DNA of 64,000 nucleotides. Source: Verrucomicrobiota bacterium (GTDB lineage: Bacteria; Verrucomicrobiota; Verrucomicrobiia; Verrucomicrobiales; DEV007). The stretch is from assembly GCA_024277195.1 (NCBI GenBank), contig JAJRVS010000001.1, forward strand, positions 33,501 to 97,500, given 5' to 3'. The notes under the pieces were generated by a model. The model was not told the origin of the DNA and did not search any database. It was given only the letters and a program-made list of their open reading frames with translations. Below are positions 9,364 to 19,573 of this stretch, one piece after another; position 1 is the stretch's first letter; each line of letters begins with the position of its first letter. Position numbers and translations under genes: made by a program.

Positions 9364-10059
9364 ATGAAATATTATCTATTAGCTATGGTTTTGATTGCCC
9401 CTGTCCGGGCTGAGGACCTTTTGGAGCTTGAAAAACTGGATGATCTTTATAAGAAGGAGATTAAGCGAGTCACGGCCCCCGTTAATCAGAAGTATGAAAC
9501 GGCATTGGAGCGGTTGCAAAAATCATATGCAACTGCAAATTTGTTGGATGAGGCGCTGGCGGTTCGGACGGAGTTGAATACTTTTCTTGCAAAGAAAAAA
9601 TCTGCAAAGAAAGCGGATATTGAAACCACTAAAGAAGAGGATGGTAGCAATAACATTGAGGCGAAGAAGGCTTTGCGGCGTTGGAAGGGGGGCGGTCGAT
9701 TGATTGCAGTTGATGACGAATTTACGATTCAAATCAAGGCGAATTCAGGGAAATTAAAAATTGAAAATACATTTGAGGTCAAGGGGTATCCCGATGGGAT
9801 GGATTTGAAATTTAGTTATCGAACATCGGATTATGTAGGGGAAGGGTTGAAATTAAAGGGCTATTATACCAGATTGGGTTATCACCACAGAACGATAACT
9901 TTTAACGCAGACGGTAAATGGCATGAATACACATGGCCCTACCCTTCGGCTCAATATCTGAATGCAGCGCAGATCCGAATGGTGCTGGAGGTTCTTTCGG
10001 GCAAGGGTAGCGTCAATTTCAAAGGCTTCGAGCTTGTAAAGAGTATCAAAGGTGGCTGA
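9364..10059 (+). CDS. Secreted coiled-coil protein, paralogue of 10046-10744
   Basis: A 231-residue protein with a short signal peptide (cleavage near VRAED). A predicted coiled coil follows, with repeats such as LDDLYKKEIKRVTAPV and ALERLQKSYATANLLDEAL, then a beta-rich C-terminal domain containing FSYRTSDYVGEGLKLKGYY and ending VNFKGFEL. The next gene on the opposite strand encodes the same architecture with about half of the residues shared in these segments. The two stop ends overlap by 14 bases. I do not recognise a named family. Confidence 0.65.
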   Translation: MKYYLLAMVLIAPVRAEDLLELEKLDDLYKKEIKRVTAPVNQKYETALERLQKSYATANLLDEALAVRTELNTFLAKKKSAKKADIETTKEEDGSNNIEAKKALRRWKGGGRLIAVDDEFTIQIKANSGKLKIENTFEVKGYPDGMDLKFSYRTSDYVGEGLKLKGYYTRLGYHHRTITFNADGKWHEYTWPYPSAQYLNAAQIRMVLEVLSGKGSVNFKGFELVKSIKGG

Positions 10060-10744
10060 TCGTCAGCCCCTTGAAATCGATTTCGCCTTTCCCTCCCAGC
10101 ACTTCGATTTGTAATCTAACATCGGCTGCGGTTCGGTAGTTGTCGGCATAATAATTCCAGACGTATTCATGCCATTTGCCATCGGTAATGAGTGCGACAG
10201 ATCTAAAAATATAGTCTCTGGAAGTGTAGTAGCTTTTTAGTTTTAATCCGGTGCCTGTATAATTATCGGATCGGTAATAAACGTGCAAACGAAACCCTTG
10301 AGGGTAATCTTTGACGTTAAAGATGTATTCTAATTTTTTTGAAAGGGTTAAGTCGGTTGAGATATGGAGTATTTCCTCGCCATCTTTGATTAACAGGTTG
10401 CCATCGCCTGTCCACTTTTTTAGAATTGGGCTTGGATCCTTTAGGCTAGGGGATTCCCCCAACTCAGTTGCTGGGGATGGAGATTTAAACAAGGCAATTT
10501 TTTTCCTAACAAGAATGGCCTCATCGAGCTTGTTTGCGGAAGCGTATGACTTTTGCAGTCTTTCAAGAGCTTTGAGATATTTTTCGTCAACAGGAGTGGT
10601 GACTCTTTCAATTTCCGAGCGATAGGCTTTTTTAAGCTTAGCTAATTTATCCAAGCTTTCATCGTTCGCTACACTGCCAGACAAAGTAATGATGCTGGTT
10701 ATGAGCAGGCTCAGGGTGGTGATGAGGAAGAATCGGTTTTTCAT
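10046..10744 (-). CDS. Secreted coiled-coil protein, paralogue of 9364-10059
   Basis: A 232-residue protein with a signal peptide of about 26 residues, the coiled-coil block YRSEIERVTTPVDEKYLKAL with KSYASANKLDEAI, and a beta-rich end containing YYRSDNYTGTGLKLKSYY and EIDFKGLTI. It matches the convergent neighbour over the whole length, so the pair arose by inverted duplication. The beta domain, with aromatic-rich strands and a final DFKG strand, could be a carbohydrate-binding-like jelly roll, but this is a guess. Confidence 0.65.
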   Translation of the reverse strand: MKNRFFLITTLSLLITSIITLSGSVANDESLDKLAKLKKAYRSEIERVTTPVDEKYLKALERLQKSYASANKLDEAILVRKKIALFKSPSPATELGESPSLKDPSPILKKWTGDGNLLIKDGEEILHISTDLTLSKKLEYIFNVKDYPQGFRLHVYYRSDNYTGTGLKLKSYYTSRDYIFRSVALITDGKWHEYVWNYYADNYRTAADVRLQIEVLGGKGEIDFKGLTISHL

Positions 10745-10841
10745 GGCTTGGCTTGATAGATTCTAATGGCTGGGTAGAATTGTTAACAAGCTAGCGGATG
10801 ATGTGACTAATTTAAAAATTGTTTCACAAAGAAAAACTGTT

Positions 10842-13232
10842 TTACAAAGCATCCACTTGCACGGCGACCGAGATGCTGTATCCGCTGAGAATATCGGTGG
10901 CAATTATTTGATGAATGCCGGGTTTGAGGATAGCTGTGGGGGAGCCAGCTGCGGTGGTGTTTATTTTTAAGCTTGGCGAAGCCCAACGGAGTTTGGCTGC
11001 TGGGATGCTTGCTTTGAGTGAGAATATCGTGCCTCCATGCGGCAGATCCTGATCGAGATAGACCACCGTATTGGCGAGGGGGCTGATAATTTGAAAGGGC
11101 GGGTTGTTGCTGCTGTGTAGAGTAGGTTGTTGAGTCAGGTTGGCCTGGTTTTGAAGCTGGTGATTACTTTTAGCAAACCAAGCTCGATAGTGAGAGGGCA
11201 GCAGGGTGCGCCCACGTTGATCGTAGTCCGATTCAAGAGCGAGGGCAGGCAGGTTGTTCTGGCGAAAAATTTCCAAGCGGGTGTGACTGGGTCGTTGTGG
11301 AGACGGCGTGTCTCTGGACGGGGGTAAGCGTTTGCCGTTGAGGGGGTCGATGCGTGCGGTGACGATGTGGTCGGGTCGGGGGTACCACTCGGCTTTGTCC
11401 TCCGGTTTGGAGTAGAGGTGGGTGAAGATGTCGTGGAAAATGGGGCCGGCGCCGATGACTCCTGATATCTGTGGCAGGGCCTGGTTGTCAAAACAACCGA
11501 CCCAGACACCGACGGTGTAACGAGAGGTGAAGCCGACTGTCCAGTTGTCGCGGTAATCCGTGCTGGTGCCGGTTTTGCAGGCTACTTTAAAAGGTAGGTT
11601 GAGTGGAGAGTTCAAGCCGAAGGCTGAAGTGCGTGCTTGCTGGTCACTGAGAATGTCGGCGAGGATGTAACAGGCGTCGGGGGAGAACAGTTCGTGGGTG
11701 TCAAGAGACGGTTCTTTTGCGGATGTGATGAGACGGTAGTCGGCGTAGCGTCCGAGGCGAGCCAGGCAGGCGTAGGCATTGGTCAGTTCCAGCAGGCGCA
11801 CTTCGGCGCTGCCGATGGTTAGGCCGAGACCATAAAAACCGGGTTTTTTGTCTAAGCTGGTCAGGCCAAGATCAATCAGGGTCGCATGCAGTGGGGCGGG
11901 GCCGCCGAGTTCGTCGAGCAGGCGGATGGCGGGAACGTTGAGGGACGTCGCTAGGGATTCGCGTAGGGTTACAGGGCCACGGAAGCGACGGTCATAATTG
12001 ACTGGGCGGTAGGCTCCAGTGGGGGTCATGTATTCGAGCGGCAGATCATCCAGGCGGGAGGCGGCGGACTGGCCGCGTTCTAGCGCCAATAGGTAGGTGA
12101 AGGGTTTTAACGCCGAGCCGGGGGAGCGGGCGGTCCAGGCGCCGTTGATCTGGCCACTGGTGGAGTTGAAATAACTGCGTGATCCTACCAGGCAGCGGAC
12201 TTCACCACTGGCGTTGTCGATGATCACGGCGGCGGCTTGCAAGGCGGAAGAGTGGTGATTGTTTTGTTCCAGCTTTTGTAACTGCTTGTTGATGCTTTGT
12301 TCGACAAATTTTTGCAGGGGAAGGTCGAGGGTGGTCTTGATGGTGGTGGAGGGGGATGGGGCGACGGTCGAGGGCTGGGTTTTGTTTATAATCAGGTCAA
12401 CGAAGTGGGGGGCTTGAAAAGAAGAGCTGTGGGAGTTTTGTATTTGCAGCGTCTGGCCGAGTGCGTGTTGATATTCTTCGGGGGTGATCTTTCCTGTAAG
12501 GAGCATTCGTTTGAGCACCCAGCGTTGACGTTTCACTGCTTTGTCGAGATGGCGATGGGGATTGAGCTGACTGGGACGGTTGGGCAGTCCGGCCAATAGG
12601 GCACATTCGGCTAGCGAGAGATCGGATAGAGGTTTGTTGAAGTAGCCCCTTGCCGCGGCACGGCAACCGGTGAGCAGGTTGCCGTAGGGCAAACGATTGA
12701 GGTAGGCGACGAGGATTTGGTTTTTGCTCCATGACATTTCGAGTTTTCGAGCGCCCAGGCTTTCGATGATTTTATTGCGCACCGTGCGCGCTTTGGCCGG
12801 GGAGGTGATTTTGATCAATTGTTGGCTGATGGTGGAAGCTCCCGAAACTAGGCGGCGGGCGCGAAGCGAATCGTAGATGGCGCGGATGACTCCGATGGAG
12901 TCGATGCCGCCGTGTTGTCGAAAGCGGGCATCTTCAACGGCCAGGGTGGCTTCGATCAAGTGACTGGGGATTTCTTGCCAAGTGGCAGGAGCATCAATTG
13001 CCAGATCCGCTCTGAGCAGGCGGCGAAGTGGTGCACCGTGACGGTCGGTGAAATATTGACCGGGTTGCGGGTCTTTACCGAGCTTTTCCGGTAGGCTGAA
13101 AAACAGTGGTGCTATATAGAGGGCGATAAAAGCAGCGAGAACCAAGCTGAGGGCTGTCCTGAACAGCAAGGTGCGCCGCCGGATCAGTGTTTTCGGCGTA
13201 AACTTGAGTAAGGTGGTGAATACTTTTTTCAT
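10842..13232 (-). CDS. pbpC: Penicillin-binding protein 1C
   Basis: A bifunctional peptidoglycan synthase. After an N-terminal membrane anchor (about residues 25-45), the GT51 glycosyltransferase domain shows the EDARFRQHGGID and STISQQLIK motifs. The transpeptidase domain has the SxxK serine (SPGSALKPF), SLN (TSLNVPAIR) and KTGT (CKTGTSTDYRDNW). The C-terminal 90 residues form the BiPBP_C domain, the signature of PBP1C rather than PBP1A or 1B. At 796 residues it has the usual length. Its ATG overlaps the stop codon of the alpha-2-macroglobulin gene by 4 bases, so translation is coupled. Confidence 0.93.
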   Translation of the reverse strand: MKKVFTTLLKFTPKTLIRRRTLLFRTALSLVLAAFIALYIAPLFFSLPEKLGKDPQPGQYFTDRHGAPLRRLLRADLAIDAPATWQEIPSHLIEATLAVEDARFRQHGGIDSIGVIRAIYDSLRARRLVSGASTISQQLIKITSPAKARTVRNKIIESLGARKLEMSWSKNQILVAYLNRLPYGNLLTGCRAAARGYFNKPLSDLSLAECALLAGLPNRPSQLNPHRHLDKAVKRQRWVLKRMLLTGKITPEEYQHALGQTLQIQNSHSSSFQAPHFVDLIINKTQPSTVAPSPSTTIKTTLDLPLQKFVEQSINKQLQKLEQNNHHSSALQAAAVIIDNASGEVRCLVGSRSYFNSTSGQINGAWTARSPGSALKPFTYLLALERGQSAASRLDDLPLEYMTPTGAYRPVNYDRRFRGPVTLRESLATSLNVPAIRLLDELGGPAPLHATLIDLGLTSLDKKPGFYGLGLTIGSAEVRLLELTNAYACLARLGRYADYRLITSAKEPSLDTHELFSPDACYILADILSDQQARTSAFGLNSPLNLPFKVACKTGTSTDYRDNWTVGFTSRYTVGVWVGCFDNQALPQISGVIGAGPIFHDIFTHLYSKPEDKAEWYPRPDHIVTARIDPLNGKRLPPSRDTPSPQRPSHTRLEIFRQNNLPALALESDYDQRGRTLLPSHYRAWFAKSNHQLQNQANLTQQPTLHSSNNPPFQIISPLANTVVYLDQDLPHGGTIFSLKASIPAAKLRWASPSLKINTTAAGSPTAILKPGIHQIIATDILSGYSISVAVQVDAL

Positions 13233-16200
13233 CGGACGGCAATCGGGGATTTGGCTTCGTTGGGGGCGATGCTGGCAGAGGCTGACAGGCGTTCGGTAGC
13301 CGAGAGGCCGTAGCGTTGGGGTTCATACATGGCTTCGATTTTAGCCGGAGGAGCCGTGGCGGAACCGGGCGCGATGACACGGGCGAGGTATTGGATGGTG
13401 TAGTTGCCACCTTGATAGAGGTAGTCTTGAAAAAAGAGCACGCGGTCTTTTCTTATCTCGCTGTGATTGGGGTAGAGACGTTTCCATTTTACGTGTTGTG
13501 CGGATTGGGTGGTTTGGGATTTGAAGGAGGGATTGATGGCTTCAAAAATAGCAGGCAAGCGATCCTCGATGGCGAGGTAGTGTTGTTTGTCGTCGATGGT
13601 GGTATGCAGGGTGACTAGAATGAGGTCGCCCACACTGAGTTGTTTTGGCGGGCTGAGGGCGCCATTGTTTTGGATCCGCTGGTAGCTGCGGCGGATTGAG
13701 AAACCGTGATCCTGCGCAGCGAAGGGGATTAACGCGGGTTGGCTGGAGACTTCGACCTGGGCGTAGATGCGGCCTTTGTTTTGAGGCGTGACCAGCAAGG
13801 GCAGGCCGCTGTGTGCACTACTGAATGGAAATTGAAATTCCAGGCTGTTAGGACCTCCAGCAAATTTTGTATTTTGTTTTTTGTGATCGAATTGGATCTC
13901 GAAATTTTGCGGCTGATTGAGTTGGGGGTTGGCCAGACTGAGTTGAGCTATGGCGAGCATCGGCCAGGCGTTGTTGTAGGTGCTGCCCCAGACATGATGG
14001 CCTTGTTTTAGTTTTAACAATTGCCCGGCCAGTTGATCGGCCCGATCTCCTCCCGGCTGCAGTTTTGTCCAGGCGAGTAATTGGGTGGCCAGGGTATAAG
14101 GTTTGCCATACCAGACGACTTGGCTGTTGGGGGCATTTTCAGGATCACCGCCGAGCAGTTGCCGTGCTCGCGATTGGTTGTTAGCAGAGTTGTCAGATTC
14201 GAGCATGGTCAGTGCGAGTAAAGCACGGGCTTCGAGAGGCAATTGATGGCGGTTATTGAATAACAGATCGTGGTAAGCATTTTCCGGATGCCCTGCGAGG
14301 GTGAGGGTGTAGGCGGTCAGGCAACGTTGGGATAGAGAGTAAGGGCTAGTGATTTTGCCCGAGTTTCGCAGTTGGGAAGAAAGGTATTTCCATAGATCCT
14401 GCAGGCTGCTAGCCGGTAAGTCAGCGCCGTTTTTTTCAGCTAAAGCCAGCGCCATACCGCCGTAGGCGCTGCCCCAGAGAATCGAATCAGAGGATCCTGG
14501 CCAATAGGCGAGCCCTCCATCCTGGGTTTGCATCGATAAGAGTCGTTGGCAACCGTAGGCAATCGCTTCGGAAATTTCTTCGGGGCTGCGTTTGAGCGAG
14601 GGCAGAGCCTTGCGCAGATTCTGTGTGGACAGCCAGGGTAGGGTGCTGGAGGTGGTTTGCTCAACACAGCCGTAGGGGTACTTGAGCAGGTAATCCACGG
14701 CATCAAGGGCTTCGATCATACGTGAGTTGGAAAAAGAGACCCGGATGGAGCCGCTGCCTTTGAGCAGGGCGGGATCGACCCCTGCAAGCAGATCGAAGGA
14801 TTTATCTGGCTTAGATGATTTGGGGACAGACCCATTGAGTGTTTTGTTGTTGTGCAGGGTTAGTTGCTGGCTGTGGCGCAGCAGGGGAAGGGGGTAGGTC
14901 ACGGGGATCGTTGATTCGACGCGGTCGAGCAGTTGATCGTTGTTGAGGGCGCGGACGCTCCAGGTCCACCTGGCATCGCCGAGGGCGGTGAAGATAACGG
15001 GGAATTGCAGCGCGGAGGTTTTTCCTGCAGCGATGTGCAGTGAGCGTTTGGTGATTTGCTCGTTGTTGCTGTCGACAGCAGTGAGGGGGACTGCGGTGGG
15101 GATGATGTTCGGTTGTGCGGTGAGGAATTTGGCCCGCTGGTCGAGTTTGACATGGATTTCCAGATCCAGATCTTGTTTGCTATTGTTGTGCAGCACGGCG
15201 CGCAGATCGATTTGATCACCGACGTTGGCAAAAACCGGTAGTGAGGGTTCGATGATGAGCGGTTTTTGAATAATGACTTTGCCCGAGGTGGAAGCAAAAC
15301 GCTGCCCCTGATTGACCACGGCGATGACCCGGTATTCGGTGAGACTGTCCGGCGCGGGGAAGGAGGCGTGGATCTTGCCATCGGCATCGCTGATCAGGGA
15401 GCCGTTCCAGTAGGCCAGGGCTTTGAAATTTTTACGAACCATTGAAATGCCATTCTCTCCGCCAGGACCGCCGCCTCCGACGACGTAACCTTTGTTGGCA
15501 AAATCCAGGTCATTGGGGTTTTCGGGCAACAACGCGGAAACCGACTGACCGGTGAATACGGATAGCGGGTAAGGTGCGTTGAAAACGGATGAAGGGTCAG
15601 GGGTGGCATAACCGGTCAGGCTGAGCACGCCTTCATCGACGGCATAGAGCGTTACTTCCGCATTGCGCACAGGGTTATTCTGATGGTCGATGATTTGGGC
15701 GCTGAGCTCAATGTTTTGCCCAGGCTGCACGGTTCCACTGGGAGTTGCGAGATCGATGATGAGTCGAGAAGAGGGGTCATCCACTTTTAACTGGGCGTAA
15801 CCAAGCCGGTATTCGGTATCGGGGTGTTGATGGCTGCTGTTCTGGATGCCACGAATGATAAGCACGGATACAAATACGTTGGGTGCGTCCTTGTTTTCGA
15901 TGGGGATATCAATCACGCTTTGTTGGCTGGATATTTTTTGGGTGAAGCTGCGGCGCACGCCTTCACGCTCCACGGTGATCAAAGCGTGGCCGGTGATGGG
16001 ACTTTTGATCAGCAGCTTGGCGGTGTCTCCCGCACGGTAACTGGTTTTGTCTGCGATGACATCGATGCGAGTGCCGTCGTGACGGGACCAACTGGGGGAT
16101 TGCTCTTCGTCATAGATGTAGATTTTCCCTTTGCTGACGACGGGGCGGTGACTGGCATCCTCGGTGGTGAGGGTGAAAATGTAGTCGCCGGCTTGATCTA

Positions 16201-18739
16201 GTTGCAGTTCGGTGCTGCTTGGTAAAGCCGTGCCGGTTTCCGGATGTTCCGTCATTTGAATGTCGAGCTTTTGTTCCAGCACTGGTAAGGTGTGACTTTG
16301 ATTACGGTGGCTGATGGTGCCTCCGGCGCCACGGACTTTTACGGTGTTCCAAACCAGTCGTTCGATTTTGAGGTCGGCTTTAACTGTTGGCGAGTAGGGT
16401 TTTCCGTCCTGACCGATACTGGCCAGAGAGAGCAGGAAGGGTTGGTGACTGCGCAGGGTGTTTTCTGGAAATGACATACCCAGATAGAAGTCCGAGCTGT
16501 GGACGGTGAAGGAAGTGCTGGCGGCTACGGTCTGTTGATTGATGTCGGTGATCTCCGTATTGAGATATATACGTAGAGGCAAGGGCTGTTCGTTGTTACC
16601 GGGTAAGGCGAGTTGGATATCCCCATCCCCTTGTGGAGTGAGGTCGAGGCTTTCACTGAGGTTAATGCTTGCGCTGGATTTCAGGGTGCTGTCTCCAAAG
16701 ATATAATCTTCAAATTCTTTTGATCGGGGGTAGCTGGTATTTGCGCTGGCGTGCCATCTAAGCCGCGCTGATGACAGGGCTTTGCCCATGAAGTAGTGTG
16801 CGGAGACCGGAACGCTGATATCAGGGCTGTCCTGGGTGGGTAGTTGGTAGAGATTTTTGTTGGCCAGTTTGATCTCAAAAGTGTTTGGCCGGTAGTCGGC
16901 GACTTGGAAGGAGTGGCTGAAAACATTACGCCACTTGTGGCGTGAGGACGGACCGGCGGGATTGAAGTCGATCAGGACTTGGAAACGACCGAGAGTATTT
17001 TCGGGTAATTTGATTTCCTGATCGATGCTGCCGTGTGGGGAGACTTTGATCTGGCGGGTGAGAATAGTGCGGTGGCGGCTGTCAGTCACAGTGATTTTTG
17101 CAGCGGCCTGATCCGAGGCAGGATCGAGCAGTTGGGTTTGATCGGTGAGACGGGTCAGGCATTTCAGTTGCACCGTTTCTCCCGGTTTGTAAACGGGACG
17201 GTCGGTGAAGATGAGGGTGCGCCGTTGGGTTTTGTTATTTTTATCGAGATCATAATAGCGGTAGGGAACGTCGAAGCGCCAAAGGCTGATGGTATCCATA
17301 TCGTTGTCGATTTCGATGACGTGGCGGTCATCCTTAAAACGAACCTCGAGCCATTGGGCTTGGTCTTTTAATAGTGGGGCATCAAGATCGATGGAGGCGA
17401 GCCCCTCGAGGTTGGTTTGAATTTGTTGCAGGGCAATCGCATCGTTATCAAAGAGCGTGAGGCTAGCTTCGGGAAGGGGCTGACCGCTGAGATGGGAGAA
17501 GGCATAGAGTAGGACTTGCTGACCGGATTTTTTCCATGCCAAGCCGATGTCGGTGAGCTGGATCAAGGCTTGCGCGCCTACAGCTTGTTCGTTGCGGGTT
17601 TGCGCTTCGGCTTCGGCGCAGAGGTAGTAGGCCCCCGGATTTTTGTTTTTGAGCAAGGTGTTCCAGTTCAAATTGATGCTTTCACTGTCATCGAGCACTT
17701 TGTTCTGTAACCAGGTATGAGTGTAAATGGTGCGCCCTGGAACCATTTCGAAGGGGATGCCGTTGTTTCGTTGCGAATAAGCGCCGTAACCACGCAGGGC
17801 AAAGATCAAGTTGTCTCCATCGAGTTTTTTGATTCGCACGGCCGTGTTTTTGGTATTGCCGACGATGATGGAAAAGTCTTTTTTGCCGGAGAGATTCTGT
17901 GCGGTATTAAATGCGGGCAGGTGGACAAAAGGGGCGTTGGGTGTAAAACGCAGCGCGTTTTGAGCCGTTTGTTGGCAGAAGGTCTGATCGAAGGCCGGCA
18001 GGCCTGCGGTGACTGAAACTTTGTATTCGAGGCCATAGTGGAATTTACCACTGATGTTGATGCCCGAGTAGTTGCGGTGGAATTTGAGCTCGTCCGGTTG
18101 CGGTGAGATTTTCACATATTGAGCGATGGTATCTTCGGTGATGACGGGGTGAAGGCGTTTGTTGAAGTTCAACGCGATACTGCGAGTGCCATCGTAGGGG
18201 TTCTGAGCTACTGCACTACGCAGTTTGAAAGATTTGAGGTATCCGAGCCGGCTGACTAATTTGCTTGAGGTTTTGGTTTTTTTATCACTGCTGGTGAAAC
18301 CCTTGGGGATGACGAGGCTCCATTGATGGTCGACGGGGAGTTGGGTCAGGGCTTGAACCAGGATGAAGTGATCGGCGGCGAAGTTTTGTTGGTGCCCGGC
18401 TTGATCCGGGTAGGGTTGGAGTTTGAGCATTTTTTGCGCCGAGGGGCGACTGATTTTTGCTGAAATGGTGAGAGGTTTGGTGGCTTGATTGGAAAAATGT
18501 ATTTTTTGGGCTGCCTGGGTGATATCGATGGGCGCATTAAAACGCAGCAGGATCGAAGGTGTGGGGGTGAGCGGAGTTGAGTAGGAAGAAAAGTAGGAGG
18601 GGTGGCGTTCGAAATGGAGTCGGGGCTCGGCATTTTTTTCTGCTTTTGCCTGCTGTGGGGGAGAAAACAGCGAGACCAGAGCTGTGAGTATGAGCAGAGG
18701 TTTTCTGGAGGGGAGGTGGCAGATGGTGGCAAGGTTCAT
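13229..18739 (-). CDS. Bacterial alpha-2-macroglobulin with thioester motif
   Basis: A giant periplasmic protease-trapping protein of 1836 residues. It starts with a signal peptide (about residues 1-33, ending AKA) without a lipobox cysteine. A long series of MG-type beta domains follows, including the MG2-type FTDRPVYKPGETVQLK. Near residue 1355 is the thioester motif GCVEQ in a KYPYGCVEQTTSS context, then the all-helical thioester domain. The thioester would covalently trap attacking proteases. Next downstream is pbpC with a 4-base overlap; the same pairing (yfhM-pbpC) is known in proteobacteria, where it is thought to protect a damaged envelope. A glycine-rich segment (VVGGGGPGGENG) lies where the bait region is expected. 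Confidence 0.92.
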   Translation of the reverse strand: MNLATICHLPSRKPLLILTALVSLFSPPQQAKAEKNAEPRLHFERHPSYFSSYSTPLTPTPSILLRFNAPIDITQAAQKIHFSNQATKPLTISAKISRPSAQKMLKLQPYPDQAGHQQNFAADHFILVQALTQLPVDHQWSLVIPKGFTSSDKKTKTSSKLVSRLGYLKSFKLRSAVAQNPYDGTRSIALNFNKRLHPVITEDTIAQYVKISPQPDELKFHRNYSGINISGKFHYGLEYKVSVTAGLPAFDQTFCQQTAQNALRFTPNAPFVHLPAFNTAQNLSGKKDFSIIVGNTKNTAVRIKKLDGDNLIFALRGYGAYSQRNNGIPFEMVPGRTIYTHTWLQNKVLDDSESINLNWNTLLKNKNPGAYYLCAEAEAQTRNEQAVGAQALIQLTDIGLAWKKSGQQVLLYAFSHLSGQPLPEASLTLFDNDAIALQQIQTNLEGLASIDLDAPLLKDQAQWLEVRFKDDRHVIEIDNDMDTISLWRFDVPYRYYDLDKNNKTQRRTLIFTDRPVYKPGETVQLKCLTRLTDQTQLLDPASDQAAAKITVTDSRHRTILTRQIKVSPHGSIDQEIKLPENTLGRFQVLIDFNPAGPSSRHKWRNVFSHSFQVADYRPNTFEIKLANKNLYQLPTQDSPDISVPVSAHYFMGKALSSARLRWHASANTSYPRSKEFEDYIFGDSTLKSSASINLSESLDLTPQGDGDIQLALPGNNEQPLPLRIYLNTEITDINQQTVAASTSFTVHSSDFYLGMSFPENTLRSHQPFLLSLASIGQDGKPYSPTVKADLKIERLVWNTVKVRGAGGTISHRNQSHTLPVLEQKLDIQMTEHPETGTALPSSTELQLDQAGDYIFTLTTEDASHRPVVSKGKIYIYDEEQSPSWSRHDGTRIDVIADKTSYRAGDTAKLLIKSPITGHALITVEREGVRRSFTQKISSQQSVIDIPIENKDAPNVFVSVLIIRGIQNSSHQHPDTEYRLGYAQLKVDDPSSRLIIDLATPSGTVQPGQNIELSAQIIDHQNNPVRNAEVTLYAVDEGVLSLTGYATPDPSSVFNAPYPLSVFTGQSVSALLPENPNDLDFANKGYVVGGGGPGGENGISMVRKNFKALAYWNGSLISDADGKIHASFPAPDSLTEYRVIAVVNQGQRFASTSGKVIIQKPLIIEPSLPVFANVGDQIDLRAVLHNNSKQDLDLEIHVKLDQRAKFLTAQPNIIPTAVPLTAVDSNNEQITKRSLHIAAGKTSALQFPVIFTALGDARWTWSVRALNNDQLLDRVESTIPVTYPLPLLRHSQQLTLHNNKTLNGSVPKSSKPDKSFDLLAGVDPALLKGSGSIRVSFSNSRMIEALDAVDYLLKYPYGCVEQTTSSTLPWLSTQNLRKALPSLKRSPEEISEAIAYGCQRLLSMQTQDGGLAYWPGSSDSILWGSAYGGMALALAEKNGADLPASSLQDLWKYLSSQLRNSGKITSPYSLSQRCLTAYTLTLAGHPENAYHDLLFNNRHQLPLEARALLALTMLESDNSANNQSRARQLLGGDPENAPNSQVVWYGKPYTLATQLLAWTKLQPGGDRADQLAGQLLKLKQGHHVWGSTYNNAWPMLAIAQLSLANPQLNQPQNFEIQFDHKKQNTKFAGGPNSLEFQFPFSSAHSGLPLLVTPQNKGRIYAQVEVSSQPALIPFAAQDHGFSIRRSYQRIQNNGALSPPKQLSVGDLILVTLHTTIDDKQHYLAIEDRLPAIFEAINPSFKSQTTQSAQHVKWKRLYPNHSEIRKDRVLFFQDYLYQGGNYTIQYLARVIAPGSATAPPAKIEAMYEPQRYGLSATERLSASASIAPNEAKSPIAVR

Positions 18740-18811
18740 TGGATGTTTTTTTGCGGATGAAAATGATGGATGGGTCTTCTTGTGTGTGGAATACGGAAGG
18801 GTGGGCGGGGA

Positions 18812-18832
18812 TCTTTCAAAAAAGTTGAAAGA
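18812..18832. promoter_or_regulatory. Inverted repeat in the divergent sigma factor / A2M intergenic region
   Basis: TCTTTCAA (18812-18819) and TTGAAAGA (18825-18832) form a perfect 8-bp dyad with a 5-base spacer, 40 bases before the sigma factor ATG in a 132-bp divergent promoter region. It could be an operator, and its right arm could also serve as a -35 element. No -10 box of good quality was found after it. Confidence 0.35.
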
Positions 18833-18871
18833 GTTCCCGAATTTTGAGATTCGTGGTAGAGTGTGGACTAA

Positions 18872-19549
18872 ATGCCAGTAGAAGAGTCACAGCAGGAGCA
18901 AACATTGGAGGTCGGTTACGAGCGGACGCGCAAGAGTCTGATCGACCGGCTGGATGATTGGGAGGATCAAGGCGCCTGGAACGAGTTTTACCGGACTTAT
19001 TGGCGCTTGATCCATCGAGTGTCGATGAAAGCAGGTTTGCCGAATGACGAGGCTTTTGATGTGGTGCAGGAAACGATCTTGACGATCGCCAAGCAGTGGA
19101 AAAAGGGGAAGACTTACGACGCGGAGAAAGGATCGTTTAAAAACTGGTTGATGAACGTGGCTCGCTGGAGAATTGCGGATCAGTTCAGGAAGCGGGGAAA
19201 AAATCCAGCGGCGCAGGCGGTGGCTACCGGCTTTCGTTTTTCGGATGAAGAATCATCGGGTCGTGGCACCGCCACGATCGAGCGTTTTGCAGATCCTAAT
19301 GATGACCTTGAAAAGGTGTGGAATGTGGAGTGGAGCGAAAATCTAACGAGGGTGGCGCGGGCCAATGTGAAAGGAAAAGTATCGCCAAAACAGTTTCAGA
19401 TTTTCGATTGTTATGTCATAAAGGAGTGGTCGGCGGCAAAAGTCAGGGAGGAACTGGGAGTCAGTATGGCTCAAGTGTATCTGGCAAAACACCGGGTGGG
19501 GGCTCTGATGAAGAAGGCGCTCGAGTCATTGGACGAGCAGAAACTTTGA
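18872..19549 (+). CDS. ECF-like RNA polymerase sigma factor
   Basis: A 225-residue sigma-70 family factor. Region 2 covers about residues 25-110, with the DEAFDVVQETILTIAK core-binding helix and the FKNWLMNVARWRIADQFRKR promoter-melting/-10 recognition stretch. A linker of about 40 residues follows, then region 4 with a helix-turn-helix (SAAKVREELGVSMAQVYLAKHRV). No anti-sigma factor gene lies beside it. Instead a protein kinase fusion follows 24 bases downstream with a good ribosome-binding site, an arrangement known for ECF factors of planctomycetes and verrucomicrobia, so the kinase may control it. Confidence 0.85.
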   Translation: MPVEESQQEQTLEVGYERTRKSLIDRLDDWEDQGAWNEFYRTYWRLIHRVSMKAGLPNDEAFDVVQETILTIAKQWKKGKTYDAEKGSFKNWLMNVARWRIADQFRKRGKNPAAQAVATGFRFSDEESSGRGTATIERFADPNDDLEKVWNVEWSENLTRVARANVKGKVSPKQFQIFDCYVIKEWSAAKVREELGVSMAQVYLAKHRVGALMKKALESLDEQKL

Positions 19550-19573
19550 ACAATGTCGGGTGGAGAGGCAACG

